Of a stretch of 64,000 nucleotides of DNA, positions 53,229 to 61,409 are shown in pieces; the first letter of the stretch is position 1; every line of letters starts with the position of its first letter. This DNA comes from FEN-1073 sp050010135 (GTDB taxonomy: Bacteria > Chloroflexota > Anaerolineae > Anaerolineales > RBG-16-64-43), in the NCBI GenBank assembly GCA_050010135.1, contig JBEKLP010000001.1, positions 1 through 64,000 of the forward strand. Direction: 5' to 3'. The position numbers were made by a program, and so were the translations under genes. The notes beneath the pieces are model-generated. The model had not been told where the DNA came from, did not search any database, and saw only the letters and a list, made by a program, of their open reading frames with translations.

Positions 53229-54221
53229 TCAATCGTTCGGTTTTAAAGGAATCGCCTTCGCTCCGAGTCCCGGCCGCGCCCGCAGGATTTGGCGTACGGC
53301 GGGGAGTTCCCGCAAACGCCGTTCCACCTCTTCGGCGGATTCCGCCAAACACAGGCAGTGCACATTGGGTCCGGCGTCGACCGTGTATGCCACGGGCAAA
53401 CCGCCCACCCGCCATTCCGGAATGAGCCGCATCAATTCCAAAGACTCCGGTTCCCAATACGTCAGGGACGGCCGGGAGGTCATCATCACTGCGTGCATCA
53501 GGCGGGTGTCTTCTTCGACGATCTCCGCAAGGGCGGTGAAATCTTTTTCCACAATTGCCCGGCGGCAAAGGTCCAGTCGCCGCGGGGCGTCGGCCACGCG
53601 CGCCGCCTGCAACGGGCTGGTCCTCGCCAGGACGTTCCCCTCCGCAGAACCGACTTTCTTGGGGCCGGCGTTTACGATCGCGATCAGATCGATCAACGGC
53701 CAATGGGAGGGTGGAGCGATGGACACGGCGAACGAATCTTCGTCCCGGTTTGCCACAGACCATTCGACAAATCCCGCCGGCACCGAACGGCCGGCGGATC
53801 CGGAACCGCGCCGGGCCAGGATCGAGAGCTCCCGCTCAGTAAGTTCCAACCCCAGCGCGGCGGCCGCGGCGACGGTCAGCGCCGCGAAGGCCGAGGCCGA
53901 GGAGGCGATTCCTGCACCGATGGGAAAATTATTTTCGCTGACGATTCGGGCTTTCCAAGCTACTCCGGCCATATTTCGAAGCAGATTAAGGTGGTCCGAG
54001 ACACGCTCGGCGGTCGTTCCGGTTTGCACAACGCCCTGCAGCGTAAACTCATCCTTCCCTCGCTGCGGGTCGAACTCCGCCGAAGTGTGCGTTTCCAATC
54101 CGTCCAAATTCATCGAGATCGAACCATTGGCCGGAAGGCGCAATGCGTCGTCCCGGTTCCCCCAATATTTGATGAAGGCGATGTTAGCACAAGCGACCGC
54201 CGTTGCGCACCGAGTTTGCAT
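53229..54221 (-). CDS. mvaD: Diphosphomevalonate (or phosphomevalonate) decarboxylase
   Basis: 330-residue GHMP-superfamily decarboxylase of the mevalonate pathway, giving isopentenyl (di)phosphate. Landmarks are NIAFIKYWGNRDDALRLPANGSISMNLD, the GHMP phosphate loop PIGAGIASSASAFAAL, RRGSGSAGRS, and the catalytic Asp in AYTVDAGPNVHC. In some Chloroflexota (Roseiflexus) the homologue acts on mevalonate monophosphate; sequence reading does not separate the two here. Its first 112 nt overlap the 3' end of a serine recombinase gene in another frame, so an element has inserted at its 5' end and has probably replaced its native promoter region. Confidence 0.92.
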   Translation of the reverse strand: MQTRCATAVACANIAFIKYWGNRDDALRLPANGSISMNLDGLETHTSAEFDPQRGKDEFTLQGVVQTGTTAERVSDHLNLLRNMAGVAWKARIVSENNFPIGAGIASSASAFAALTVAAAAALGLELTERELSILARRGSGSAGRSVPAGFVEWSVANRDEDSFAVSIAPPSHWPLIDLIAIVNAGPKKVGSAEGNVLARTSPLQAARVADAPRRLDLCRRAIVEKDFTALAEIVEEDTRLMHAVMMTSRPSLTYWEPESLELMRLIPEWRVGGLPVAYTVDAGPNVHCLCLAESAEEVERRLRELPAVRQILRARPGLGAKAIPLKPND

Positions 54222-55834
54222 TTTATATACGCTACCTTTTCCTGGTCTTCCAGCGCCAACTTGCAGCGCAGGTCCAATAGGTCCATGTACCGCCGCTTAT
54301 CTTCGAAGGTCGCGTTATCCAACCCGCTTCGGACTTCCGAACAAAACGATTCTATCACTTCAATATTCTCATCGGGAAGGCCTACAGGAATCAGATAAGA
54401 GGATAATTCCGTTTGCTCTCGGATCATTTCCGCAAGTTCCCTTTCCAGCTCGGCCTTTCGATCGTTTAGCACCTCTTTGGGAAAATTGTCTTCAAGGTAC
54501 AGGTCTAATAATTTCTCAAGCTGGTTCCGGGTTTTGGATATACGGATCTCCAGCAATGATTCTCGTTCTCGGATTACATTGTTTGCGGCTTCCATTTCAG
54601 CCTGCTTTCCGCGTAATCCCTGAGCCAGCTGGTCGGGGTGCAGCAGCAGGCTTCTTAACCATTCCCAAACTGCAGTTTCCAGCCTCTTTGCCTGGAATAA
54701 GGGCATATCGCATAAAGACACCGGCCTTTGACTTCTGCCGTGACAAAAATAATATTGATTCTTACCACTCCGAGTTCGTCCCTGGTATGTGTACCCGCAT
54801 TTTGCGCATCGTAATCTTCGGCCTAATAGATATTCATTTTTAGAACTTCTCTTGCTTTGCTCGAAATTTATCAGACGCCGGTCTTTAGCCTTGTCAAAGA
54901 TATCATTACCAATAATTGCGGGAACCTCAACCGGAACCCATTCGGCTCGTGGTCGTTGAACCTGCTTTCCAAGACCTCGCTTCATTCCGGTTAGCCGCTT
55001 CTTTTTGTTCCCATCCATAACCATAACTGTCTTTCCATAGTGCCAGACTCCGGTATAAGTTTCATTCATTAATATATGTCTCACCATAGCAGCAGTCCAT
55101 ATTCCAAAACCTCTTTTCTTGGCAACATGTTTGACCTTATCGCCGCGGGTTGGTATACGCATTTTCGTCAGCCAAAGTGCGATTTTTTGAATAGAAAAAG
55201 GAACGGTCCTTCCTTCACCGTTCACATACCAATGGAATACCATACGTACAATCTCAGCTTCTTTTTCATCGATTACGAGCCAGGATTTATGCGGTTCACT
55301 TCGAACGATATAGCCATACGGAGGTCTGGAACCACATAAGACATGGCCCGATTGAGCTTTTCCCCGTTTTCCCCTCTTACTCCGTTCCATAATTTTTGCT
55401 TTTTCGTATTCCGCCACGCTGGCCTGGATTTGTTTCTGCAACCGCCCCTCTTCCGTATCAGCGTACTGTCCCATCACATATTCCACGCGGATACCGGCTT
55501 TTTCGAACTCCTCGTCGATTAGTAGTTGATAAACGCATTTACGCGCTAAGCGATCCACGCAATATACAATCACTATAGCAACCGGATGAGAAGCTACAAA
55601 TTCACGGAGAATATTTAGACCGGGCCGGTCGATGCTCTCACCGGTATAGTCATCTGTAAACTCCTTAAGAACGCAATATCCTCGATCCGCAGCATATTTT
55701 ATACACGCCTCGATTTGAGTCGGAATACTGTAACCTCGGCTCTGTTCATCTGTGGAGACTCGTGCATAAATAACAGCCGATTTAATACGGGTATCGGAAG
55801 TTTGCAGTACATCTTTCTGGGCATCATCTATCAT
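54110..55834 (-). CDS. Large serine recombinase (site-specific integrase)
   Basis: 574-residue serine integrase. The catalytic domain has YARVSTDEQSRGYSIPTQ with nucleophile Ser27 and VYCVDRLARKCVYQLLIDE; the recombinase domain starts near GSRPPYGYIVRSEP; a zinc ribbon has LRCAKCGYTYQGR with later Cys in YYFCHG and SLCDMP; a coiled coil (residues about 415-500) follows. The last 37 codons (after KVAYIKCKLGA) lie within mvaD and read as non-family sequence, so the native C-terminus was probably replaced at integration. It has its own promoter and a structured, terminator-containing leader. Confidence 0.95.
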   Translation of the reverse strand: MIDDAQKDVLQTSDTRIKSAVIYARVSTDEQSRGYSIPTQIEACIKYAADRGYCVLKEFTDDYTGESIDRPGLNILREFVASHPVAIVIVYCVDRLARKCVYQLLIDEEFEKAGIRVEYVMGQYADTEEGRLQKQIQASVAEYEKAKIMERSKRGKRGKAQSGHVLCGSRPPYGYIVRSEPHKSWLVIDEKEAEIVRMVFHWYVNGEGRTVPFSIQKIALWLTKMRIPTRGDKVKHVAKKRGFGIWTAAMVRHILMNETYTGVWHYGKTVMVMDGNKKKRLTGMKRGLGKQVQRPRAEWVPVEVPAIIGNDIFDKAKDRRLINFEQSKRSSKNEYLLGRRLRCAKCGYTYQGRTRSGKNQYYFCHGRSQRPVSLCDMPLFQAKRLETAVWEWLRSLLLHPDQLAQGLRGKQAEMEAANNVIRERESLLEIRISKTRNQLEKLLDLYLEDNFPKEVLNDRKAELERELAEMIREQTELSSYLIPVGLPDENIEVIESFCSEVRSGLDNATFEDKRRYMDLLDLRCKLALEDQEKVAYIKCKLGAQRRSLVLTSPSSNIGGTGTTHCAFRPMVRSR

Positions 55835-55850
55835 CTAGCAACCTACCTCC

Positions 55851-55896
55851 AAAACAAAGCGGATCGCTTGCCATAAGTGCGACCAAGCGACCCGCT
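55851..55896 (-). terminator. Attenuator-like terminator in the recombinase leader
   Basis: On the minus strand AGCGGGTCGCTTG pairs with CAAGCGATCCGCT (13 bp with one G-U) and is followed by TTTGTTTT. It lies between the promoter and the recombinase ribosome site (GGAGGT) and so should gate expression of the integrase. Confidence 0.8.
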
Positions 55897-55908
55897 CCCG
55901 CGATCGGG

Positions 55909-55974
55909 CCAGCTTGCCGCCTGTTCGGCCTGCTGGACCGTCCATTCGGGTGTTCGTAGCAACCGAAAGAACGG
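55909..55974 (-). ncRNA. Two-hairpin structured leader RNA, copy B (recombinase leader)
   Basis: Hairpin 1 runs from 55974 to 55938: CCGTTC pairs with GGACGG, an inner TTCGG pairs with CCGAA, and the loop includes CTACGAA. Hairpin 2 (55929-55916) is GCCG-AACAGG-CGGC inside an outer CCAGC/GCTGG stem (55936-55909). The same loops, CTACGAA and AACAGG, occur in the leader at 61038-61097 on different but still complementary stems. I do not recognise a known riboswitch class. A terminator follows, as in transcription attenuation. Confidence 0.7.
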
Positions 55975-55996
55975 CGATTATTCAATTACTGGTAAT

Positions 55997-56025
55997 ATTA
56001 TGTTACCTATTATTCCTTTTGTCAA
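55997..56025 (-). promoter_or_regulatory. Promoter of serine recombinase with overlapping inverted repeat
   Basis: TTGACA (56020-56025), a 17-nt spacer and CATAAT (55997-56002) on the minus strand. GGTAA and TTACC flank the -10 symmetrically (55991-56007), a possible operator. The predicted start leaves a leader of about 155 nt before the ATG. Confidence 0.75.
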
Positions 56026-56222
56026 GCGCGCGGACCCCTGCGTGTATCGTTTGATTTTTCAGCAGCCTGCAGGTAAGCCTTCAGGCTGGAAATGCTGATC
56101 ATCCAGTCCCGGACCCACTTTTGGGACTTGATCTTCTTTTGCCGGACAAGGCGCCTGATATATTGGGCGCTATAACCAGTCAATTCGGATGCCTCGTTTA
56201 CGGTTATCCAGTCTTCGGCCAT
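56022..56222 (-). CDS. Excisionase-like helix-turn-helix protein, copy 1
   Basis: 66-residue MerR/excisionase-type DNA-binding protein: ITVNEASELTGYSAQYIRRLVRQKKIKSQKWVRDWMISISSLKAYLQ is the winged-helix core of the HTH_17 family. It lies upstream of the recombinase in the same direction, a common place for a recombination directionality factor or a repressor. ATG 56222 with GAGGG 7 nt upstream is preferred over TTG 56228. It shares the pattern AQYIRRLVRQ/PQYLRDIARS with the plus-strand gene at 60757. Confidence 0.8.
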   Translation of the reverse strand: MAEDWITVNEASELTGYSAQYIRRLVRQKKIKSQKWVRDWMISISSLKAYLQAAEKSNDTRRGPRA

Positions 56223-56258
56223 GGGCAAGCCCTCGAGGCCGATTCTAGACCAAAACTG

Positions 56259-56519
56259 TCAAGATGCAATCGGTTTTTTTCCCCCATTTTCGATCAGGTC
56301 GCTTTCTTGCCTCCTGTCGGCCGGCTGGCTCTGGTTTTCGTCGCATTTGACTGCCTGATTTCGTGCGATCGCTAGACGATAGCATTGAGCAAGAATCACT
56401 GCGATCTCCTGATTTTCCTCAGGTTGAAAAAGCTCTGTCTCTTTATTCATTTCGGCTGTTTCCGATGGATTCTCGGATATCCATTTCCCGTCCGGGCTCA
56501 ACTGGCACGGGATTTGCAT
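56259..56519 (-). CDS. Small hypothetical protein of the mobile element
   Basis: 86-codon frame. AAGGG lies 5 nt before ATG 56519. The middle has a helical stretch NQEIAVILAQCYRLAIARNQAVK; the ends are polar. No family was recognised. It is in the same direction as, and 36 nt upstream of, the excisionase-like gene. A shorter start at 56450 (MNKETELFQ) is possible. Confidence 0.45.
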   Translation of the reverse strand: MQIPCQLSPDGKWISENPSETAEMNKETELFQPEENQEIAVILAQCYRLAIARNQAVKCDENQSQPADRRQESDLIENGGKKPIAS

Positions 56520-56754
56520 GCTTTCCCTTAGGGTCAATTATCGATTCCTTCGCTTCATCTTGAAGGGCGTCCCTTCTCGATGGTAATACCCAGATAAGGA
56601 TGAACTTGATTTTTCTTTCCTTGTCGACGGACTGCTTCTTCAAATTTTGTTGCCTCTCTCGAAATAGGCTCCTTCGGGAATCTTATTGACCTCCAAAATA
56701 TCACCATCTCTCCACCTCGAACCATCGAATTTCCACGAATGGAGGGGAATAATT

Positions 56755-59700
56755 GTGAAAATGGAATCCATCAATAAAAAAGCCGGATTGTCACAATTGC
56801 GAAGAAAGGTAAAAGCAATCGCTTTACTCAGCGATTCCAGCTATCTGGAAATTTGCGATGAAATTGGTGAAATATTAGGAAAATCTGGCGATATTATTCA
56901 GGATTGGCTGCAAGACTCAAGCAGTCATAAATTTAGCGCTTCAGAAATAAATAAATTTGTTAATTATTCAATGTCTCATTTACTGGATTTGGATCGTAAA
57001 TGGGCTGAATACATTTTTTCCTGTTTTTGTTTTTCATTTTCTTTATTTTCTCGGGATGTCTTTGAATTATGCAATCAGCGAGACGCAATAAAATCGTTTA
57101 TCTCCGTCCCCCGACATGCCAAAACCAGAATCCCGTTTTTTATAGAGCAGTTCTTATCGGGAATTCGCAATAATGCCCAGCAGTATGCAAATAACCAATT
57201 CAATCATCACGGCAAATCCGGTTTCTTTATTCATCACCGGCTTGAGTTAAATGCTGTAAATCGGAACAATAACGAAAAGAAAAATGTTCCGACTAGCATC
57301 CGGGCTGATGACCTATTGTTTACGGAAGGGGTATTTGCTATCGTCGGATCGCCAGGGAGCGGGAAGACAACTCTTTTTTGGCATTTATGCGCGATATTGG
57401 CCAATAAGGACAGGCATGGACTCATTCCAATACCTATTGACTTGGAGGGTATTCCCCCATCGGTTGATGAGGTGGAGTTTTTGACTTTGGCTATTCGCCA
57501 AAACGTCCGGGATGTTCTGGCCCACGAAATCCAAATTTTTGCCAGGTATCTCGATAAATGTCTACGTGAAGGCACGGCAGTTCTCCTTGCGGATAATTGG
57601 TCTTCTGAATTCAAGGGCTTGCCGAATACGTTCAAGGGCTGGAAACGAATCCTGTTTTTTAGCAAATATGTACCCTTTCATCCGGACAATCGGATCGTTT
57701 TCTACAAGCTTCCGGAATTGTCCGATTCGGATATCCGCCTCTTTATAAAAAGCTGGCTATTTTCATCGCGTCAATATGCGGATTCGGAACTGCTCTTTTC
57801 CAATATATCCTCATCCCGCGAAGTAAATTCCTTGGCCCGGATTCCATTGTTTCTCAATCTGATATGCGCTTCTTTTTACACCAATTCCCGGTTTCTGATC
57901 GGCCGTTGGCAGCTAATCGATGCTTCCCTGGAGATTTTTCTTGGTAAGCATGGCTTGTCTGATCAAGAGGTCTTCGCGTATAGAAGATTTCTTTCACGTC
58001 TGGCTCTTTCCGGATATTCGAAAAGAGATCCCAATACAGGGATAAGGCGGCAATTTACATATGCGGATATTGAAATGTTTTTATGGCCGACTGACAGGCA
58101 TCAAATTGACCTCACTCCGAAGAAAATCGTCGAGCACGGTTTTCTGCGTCCCATCCATGGCGGCGCACTTTTTTCATTTCCCCATTCGGAAATTCAAGCG
58201 GCATTGGCCGCCGAAGCCCTGCTAAATGATCCTTTCTGGGATGCATGGATACCTTTTTACAAGGATATCCCGGCTTGGGGCGATGTCATCGTATACGCAG
58301 TTGCTCAACTCGGGGCTCTAGGCGATTTAGAGAGATTGGTAAAGTTATTGGGATTAATTGAAAATTTCCAGGATAAGATCATCCCTGAATGCCACTTACT
58401 CCTATTGTGCCGGTGTTTTGCTGAATTGGAAGAGTCGATTCGAAACAAACTCGAACGACGAGATATTGGAAGGACTTTTATAACCAGGATAATGTCTTTT
58501 TTACATTCCCGATCGTCCACGTTTTTTTATGAAATATTCGATTTACTACCCCGGCTCATGACAACTGATTTGGAAACCGAATTGATACGATTTTTCTCTC
58601 ATTGGAATTGTAACGACCTTTCCAGATGTATGATTGTGCGAATTTTAGGTTATTCAAAGAGCTCCTTGGCGGTAAAGAGTCTCGGCGAATTCGCTTTATA
58701 TGAAAAGGAAGATCACGGCTTGCGAGCAGAAGCAATTCTAGCATTGGGAAAAACCCGCCATGCAGAGGCGATCCCCATCCTTAATCTCCTACTCCAAGAC
58801 CAAAGCGTTTTCTCTTATGTCGTCACCGCATTAGTCAACCATAACTCGGTTGAATCCATGAGGTCATTGCTCTCCACAGAAAAAACGCTTTATTGGGATC
58901 CTTCGGCAATGTCTCTTTTCAACCCCGAGATCTTGTCTGTTCTGGAAGGAGCATTATGCGCCGGGGAGCAGCATCTTCTTTTTATTTTACAGGCAATATC
59001 TTCTATCGGCACGGATGATTCGGTCCTTCTTCTTGAACGATTCCTATACAAGAAAGATACTTTTTCGCTTGCGGCGCGTTTGCTAAGGAACATAACACTC
59101 CCCGAAGCTAATGAAGTATTATTACGTTTTGCGGAAGACTACCGAACCTCCCGATACGACCGATTCACTGCGTTGGAAAACATCCCCTGCGATATCATCC
59201 CAGCAGATTCCCGACGGCTCCTTAACCTTCTGTTTCCAACAGATACCCCTGCCTTTTCGTGCGGCGCAATTGAAGCATTACGCAAAAACAGCGATATCAA
59301 TCTGCCCGATCTATTAATCGCTGAAATTGTGGAATCCTCCGAGCAAAAGAGAAGCACCCTATTGTCAATCATGATTTCCCAGAATCGTCCGGAGTACATC
59401 CCGGTTTATCGGCGGCTTTTCCAGGATCCCGACCCGTTCATCCGTTCCAAGGCAATATACGGGCTGGCAAAGACGGATAAATCCCTGGACCCGGCCGTCG
59501 TCACTGACGAACTTCGATTCGCCCTGGAGAATAACCTCATTCCCGATTACCTTTGTCAAGCCGCCGGCGAATTACGAATAAAGGAATCCGTCCCCTTGTT
59601 GGCGAAATTATTCTTGCGTCGTTCCTGGGATGGGAATTGTTGCGAATTATCTGCGTTGCAGGACATCGGAGGGCCCGAATCGGCGAAGGTTTTACTCTCT

Positions 59701-60573
59701 GCAAAACACCTTTGGTGGAGCGGCGAGGATAGCATCTTCTATAATTCTGATTTAATTTTTCAAACCCTTGGTGAATTAGGTGAGCCGATAGGCCTGCAAA
59801 CGATTCTGGATTGCGGGAATAGTCAGTGCGCAATTAATAAAGAATTTTCCACCGGGATAATAAATACTTTAATGAGGGTCCATAATCCATTCGCTGCTCC
59901 ATTTCTGCTTGAGGCATTGGGCCATCCCAACCCCGAAGTCAGGCATAATTCCATCATTTCGCTTGCCCAAATGGGATATGAAAAAGCGATCCCCAAAATC
60001 ATCGCGCTCTTATCCGACGAGGTCGATTACGTGCGGGATATGGCCTACACCGCCATAACCCGCACGTATAAATCCTTTGAGAATCCGGACGCTGTCGCCG
60101 CGCTGGAGGAATTGTTTCAATCCGCCGATGACCGGCTTTGGTACGCGGCCCTTATTGGATTAGGAAATGCTCGGCGCGACTTGATTCACTTTTACACATT
60201 AGAGAGGATGCGTCAAATCATCAAGACCGAACCGCAAGATTTTCTGTTCCGGGAAACATTAGGCACATACGCAGAAAGCGGGGACAATCATACTTTCCAA
60301 TACATATGGGACATGCGAAGCAATGTTGGAAAATGTGTTGGTCTATCGATGGATTTTCAGAGAAGAGAAAGAGATCTATTCATGAGTCTGGGCCGGATCA
60401 GATTCCTACCCTTCCTTATTAACAAACTCCCAGAAACCCGTCCTTTATTGAAGAAAATATGCGAAGAATGTAACATCCGGGTGCTGGAGAACGGAACCGT
60501 CGTATTGCCGGAAGGCCAGGAGCTTTCCGCGGACAATGCCGTAAAATTCCTGTGGCATTATTCAAAGCAGTAG
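56755..60573 (+). CDS. NACHT-type STAND NTPase with C-terminal HEAT repeats
   Basis: 1272 residues. About 195 N-terminal residues are of unknown type, with an HTH-like segment YLEICDEIGEILGKSGDIIQDWL. Then comes a NACHT-like NTPase: Walker A GSPGSGKTTL at 198-207 and Walker-B-like VLLADNW at about 276-282 in place of the usual hydrophobic-DGLDE. Residues from about 610 to the end are HEAT/PBS-type repeats (LRAEAILALGKTRHAEAIPILN, VRHNSIISLAQMGYEKAIPKIIALL). Such STAND proteins act in bacterial antiphage immunity by sensing a trigger through the repeats. GTG 56755 has GGAGG 9 nt upstream; TTG 56686 and ATG 56761 are alternatives. No separate effector domain was recognised. Confidence 0.8.
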   Translation: MKMESINKKAGLSQLRRKVKAIALLSDSSYLEICDEIGEILGKSGDIIQDWLQDSSSHKFSASEINKFVNYSMSHLLDLDRKWAEYIFSCFCFSFSLFSRDVFELCNQRDAIKSFISVPRHAKTRIPFFIEQFLSGIRNNAQQYANNQFNHHGKSGFFIHHRLELNAVNRNNNEKKNVPTSIRADDLLFTEGVFAIVGSPGSGKTTLFWHLCAILANKDRHGLIPIPIDLEGIPPSVDEVEFLTLAIRQNVRDVLAHEIQIFARYLDKCLREGTAVLLADNWSSEFKGLPNTFKGWKRILFFSKYVPFHPDNRIVFYKLPELSDSDIRLFIKSWLFSSRQYADSELLFSNISSSREVNSLARIPLFLNLICASFYTNSRFLIGRWQLIDASLEIFLGKHGLSDQEVFAYRRFLSRLALSGYSKRDPNTGIRRQFTYADIEMFLWPTDRHQIDLTPKKIVEHGFLRPIHGGALFSFPHSEIQAALAAEALLNDPFWDAWIPFYKDIPAWGDVIVYAVAQLGALGDLERLVKLLGLIENFQDKIIPECHLLLLCRCFAELEESIRNKLERRDIGRTFITRIMSFLHSRSSTFFYEIFDLLPRLMTTDLETELIRFFSHWNCNDLSRCMIVRILGYSKSSLAVKSLGEFALYEKEDHGLRAEAILALGKTRHAEAIPILNLLLQDQSVFSYVVTALVNHNSVESMRSLLSTEKTLYWDPSAMSLFNPEILSVLEGALCAGEQHLLFILQAISSIGTDDSVLLLERFLYKKDTFSLAARLLRNITLPEANEVLLRFAEDYRTSRYDRFTALENIPCDIIPADSRRLLNLLFPTDTPAFSCGAIEALRKNSDINLPDLLIAEIVESSEQKRSTLLSIMISQNRPEYIPVYRRLFQDPDPFIRSKAIYGLAKTDKSLDPAVVTDELRFALENNLIPDYLCQAAGELRIKESVPLLAKLFLRRSWDGNCCELSALQDIGGPESAKVLLSAKHLWWSGEDSIFYNSDLIFQTLGELGEPIGLQTILDCGNSQCAINKEFSTGIINTLMRVHNPFAAPFLLEALGHPNPEVRHNSIISLAQMGYEKAIPKIIALLSDEVDYVRDMAYTAITRTYKSFENPDAVAALEELFQSADDRLWYAALIGLGNARRDLIHFYTLERMRQIIKTEPQDFLFRETLGTYAESGDNHTFQYIWDMRSNVGKCVGLSMDFQRRERDLFMSLGRIRFLPFLINKLPETRPLLKKICEECNIRVLENGTVVLPEGQELSADNAVKFLWHYSKQ

Positions 60574-60660
60574 AATTGAATTCCTAAACTATTTCCCCCC
60601 AATATATCGCAGTCACCGCGTTTATAAACAATACTTTTCCCGAATCGGTAGAATTTTGAC

Positions 60661-60683
60661 AATTCTCCCAATCTGGGAGAATT
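60661..60683. promoter_or_regulatory. 23-bp palindrome upstream of excisionase-like gene 2
   Basis: AATTCTCCCA, an ATC centre and TGGGAGAATT form perfect 10-bp arms. TTGAC words lie directly before (60656) and after (60691). It is either an operator for an element repressor or a terminator of the NACHT gene, whose stop is 88 nt upstream. Confidence 0.55.
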
Positions 60684-60718
60684 CTTATATTTGACAAAAT
60701 TTCCATAAGCCCACCCGT

Positions 60719-60747
60719 TTGGCTAGTTCGGACCCTTAAGTTATAGT
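60719..60747 (+). promoter_or_regulatory. Promoter of excisionase-like gene 2
   Basis: TTGGCT, a 17-nt spacer and TATAGT end 9 nt before the ATG at 60757. No ribosome site fits in between, so a near-leaderless message is predicted. Confidence 0.55.
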
Positions 60748-60756
60748 ATTGCCAAG

Positions 60757-60972
60757 ATGGCTAAAAGGGTCGATCCTCAGGAATTGATTACCATAACCGA
60801 AGCTGCTCGTCGCTTTGGATTAAGCCCTCAATATCTTCGTGATATTGCCCGGTCCGGCCGGCTAAGGGCCCGAAAAATGGGCCGCGATTGGCTTACTACC
60901 CCCGCCGATGTGGAAATATATATTCAAAGCCGGCGGAAGAAAGGTGCTTTTCGCGAGGATCTGAAAAGATAA
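60757..60972 (+). CDS. Excisionase-like helix-turn-helix protein, copy 2
   Basis: 71-residue HTH_17/excisionase-type protein: LITITEAARRFGLSPQYLRDIARSGRLRARKMGRDWLTTPADVEIYIQSRRKK. It is similar in length and pattern to the minus-strand gene at 56022. It sits 9 nt before the promoter and palindromic operator at 60981-61009, so it may control the downstream HTH genes or excision. Confidence 0.82.
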   Translation: MAKRVDPQELITITEAARRFGLSPQYLRDIARSGRLRARKMGRDWLTTPADVEIYIQSRRKKGAFREDLKR

Positions 60973-60980
60973 TCTCCCCC

Positions 60981-61009
60981 TTGACTATACAGCGTATACG
61001 CTGTATATT
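60981..61009 (+). promoter_or_regulatory. Strong promoter with a 22-bp palindromic operator
   Basis: TTGACT (60981-60986), a 17-nt spacer and TATATT (61004-61009) form a near-consensus promoter. A perfect palindrome (half-site TATACAGCGTA, 60986-61007) fills the spacer and touches both boxes, so a bound dimer would block polymerase. Confidence 0.85.
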
Positions 61010-61015
61010 ATTTTA

Positions 61016-61120
61016 ATAATGGAATAGGCAAAGTAACGCCGTCCGCGGGTGCTACGAACACCAACGGACGGCTAACCCACAGAACTGAACAGGCAGTCGT
61101 GCGGGCTGGTGTTTATTATA
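61016..61120 (+). ncRNA. Two-hairpin structured leader RNA, copy A
   Basis: Hairpin 1 (61038-61072): GCCGTCCG pairs with CGGACGGC, with an inner GGTG/CACC stem around loop CTACGAA (61052-61058). Hairpin 2 (61084-61097): ACTG-AACAGG-CAGT. Compared with copy B the loops are unchanged while the hairpin 2 stem changes from GCCG/CGGC to ACTG/CAGT, keeping every pair. AACACCA (61057-61063) can also pair with TGGTGTT (61107-61113), giving a possible alternative fold. A strong terminator follows at once. It may be a regulatory leader for the genes from 61203 or a stand-alone small RNA. Confidence 0.72.
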
Positions 61121-61163
61121 ACGGCCGCTTCTGCCTTACGGTGGAAATGGCCGTTTTTCTTTG
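61121..61163 (+). terminator. Attenuator-like terminator after leader RNA copy A
   Basis: ACGGCC...GGCCGT with inner TTCTGCC/GGTGGAA pairs make a long stem around TTAC, followed by TTTTTCTTT (61154-61162). It lies 40 nt before the first downstream ATG and so would end most transcripts from the 60981 promoter. Confidence 0.85.
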
Positions 61164-61202
61164 CCTTTCTAGCGATACAGATAAATCGCAAGGGAGACGC
61201 GA

Positions 61203-61394
61203 ATGACTCGAGGTAAAAACTTGGTTTGTCCAAGAATCACAGTAACTCACTCATCAAAACCGAAATTTTCTTCGCAGGATGAATTATGGTCTGTCGCCGG
61301 GCCAATTTTGGCCAGAATTATGACCCAGGTGCTTGTTCGGGAAATACCCATCCGAAACAATCATATAAAGAACGATTCATCTAACAATTCCTAA
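61203..61394 (+). CDS. Small hypothetical protein after leader RNA A
   Basis: 63-codon frame, MTRGKNLVCPRITVTHSS at the N-terminus and a hydrophobic middle VAGPILARIMTQVLV. AAGGGAG lies 6 nt before the ATG, which supports translation. No family was recognised. It is the first frame after the attenuator and is followed 15 nt later by the HTH pair. Confidence 0.45.
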   Translation: MTRGKNLVCPRITVTHSSKPKFSSQDELWSVAGPILARIMTQVLVREIPIRNNHIKNDSSNNS

Positions 61395-61409
61395 TTTCCG
61401 GGAGGAGCA

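Noticed and set aside
52948..54843. 631-codon plus-strand frame
   Set aside because: It runs antisense across rseP, mvaD and the recombinase gene, all with intact motifs. It has no ribosome site or recognisable domain.
61016..61120. Leader RNA A as a T-box, ZTP, fluoride or guanidine riboswitch
   Set aside because: None of the consensus words of those classes that I know is present; the loops CTACGAA and AACAGG do not fit them. A covariance-model search would be decisive.
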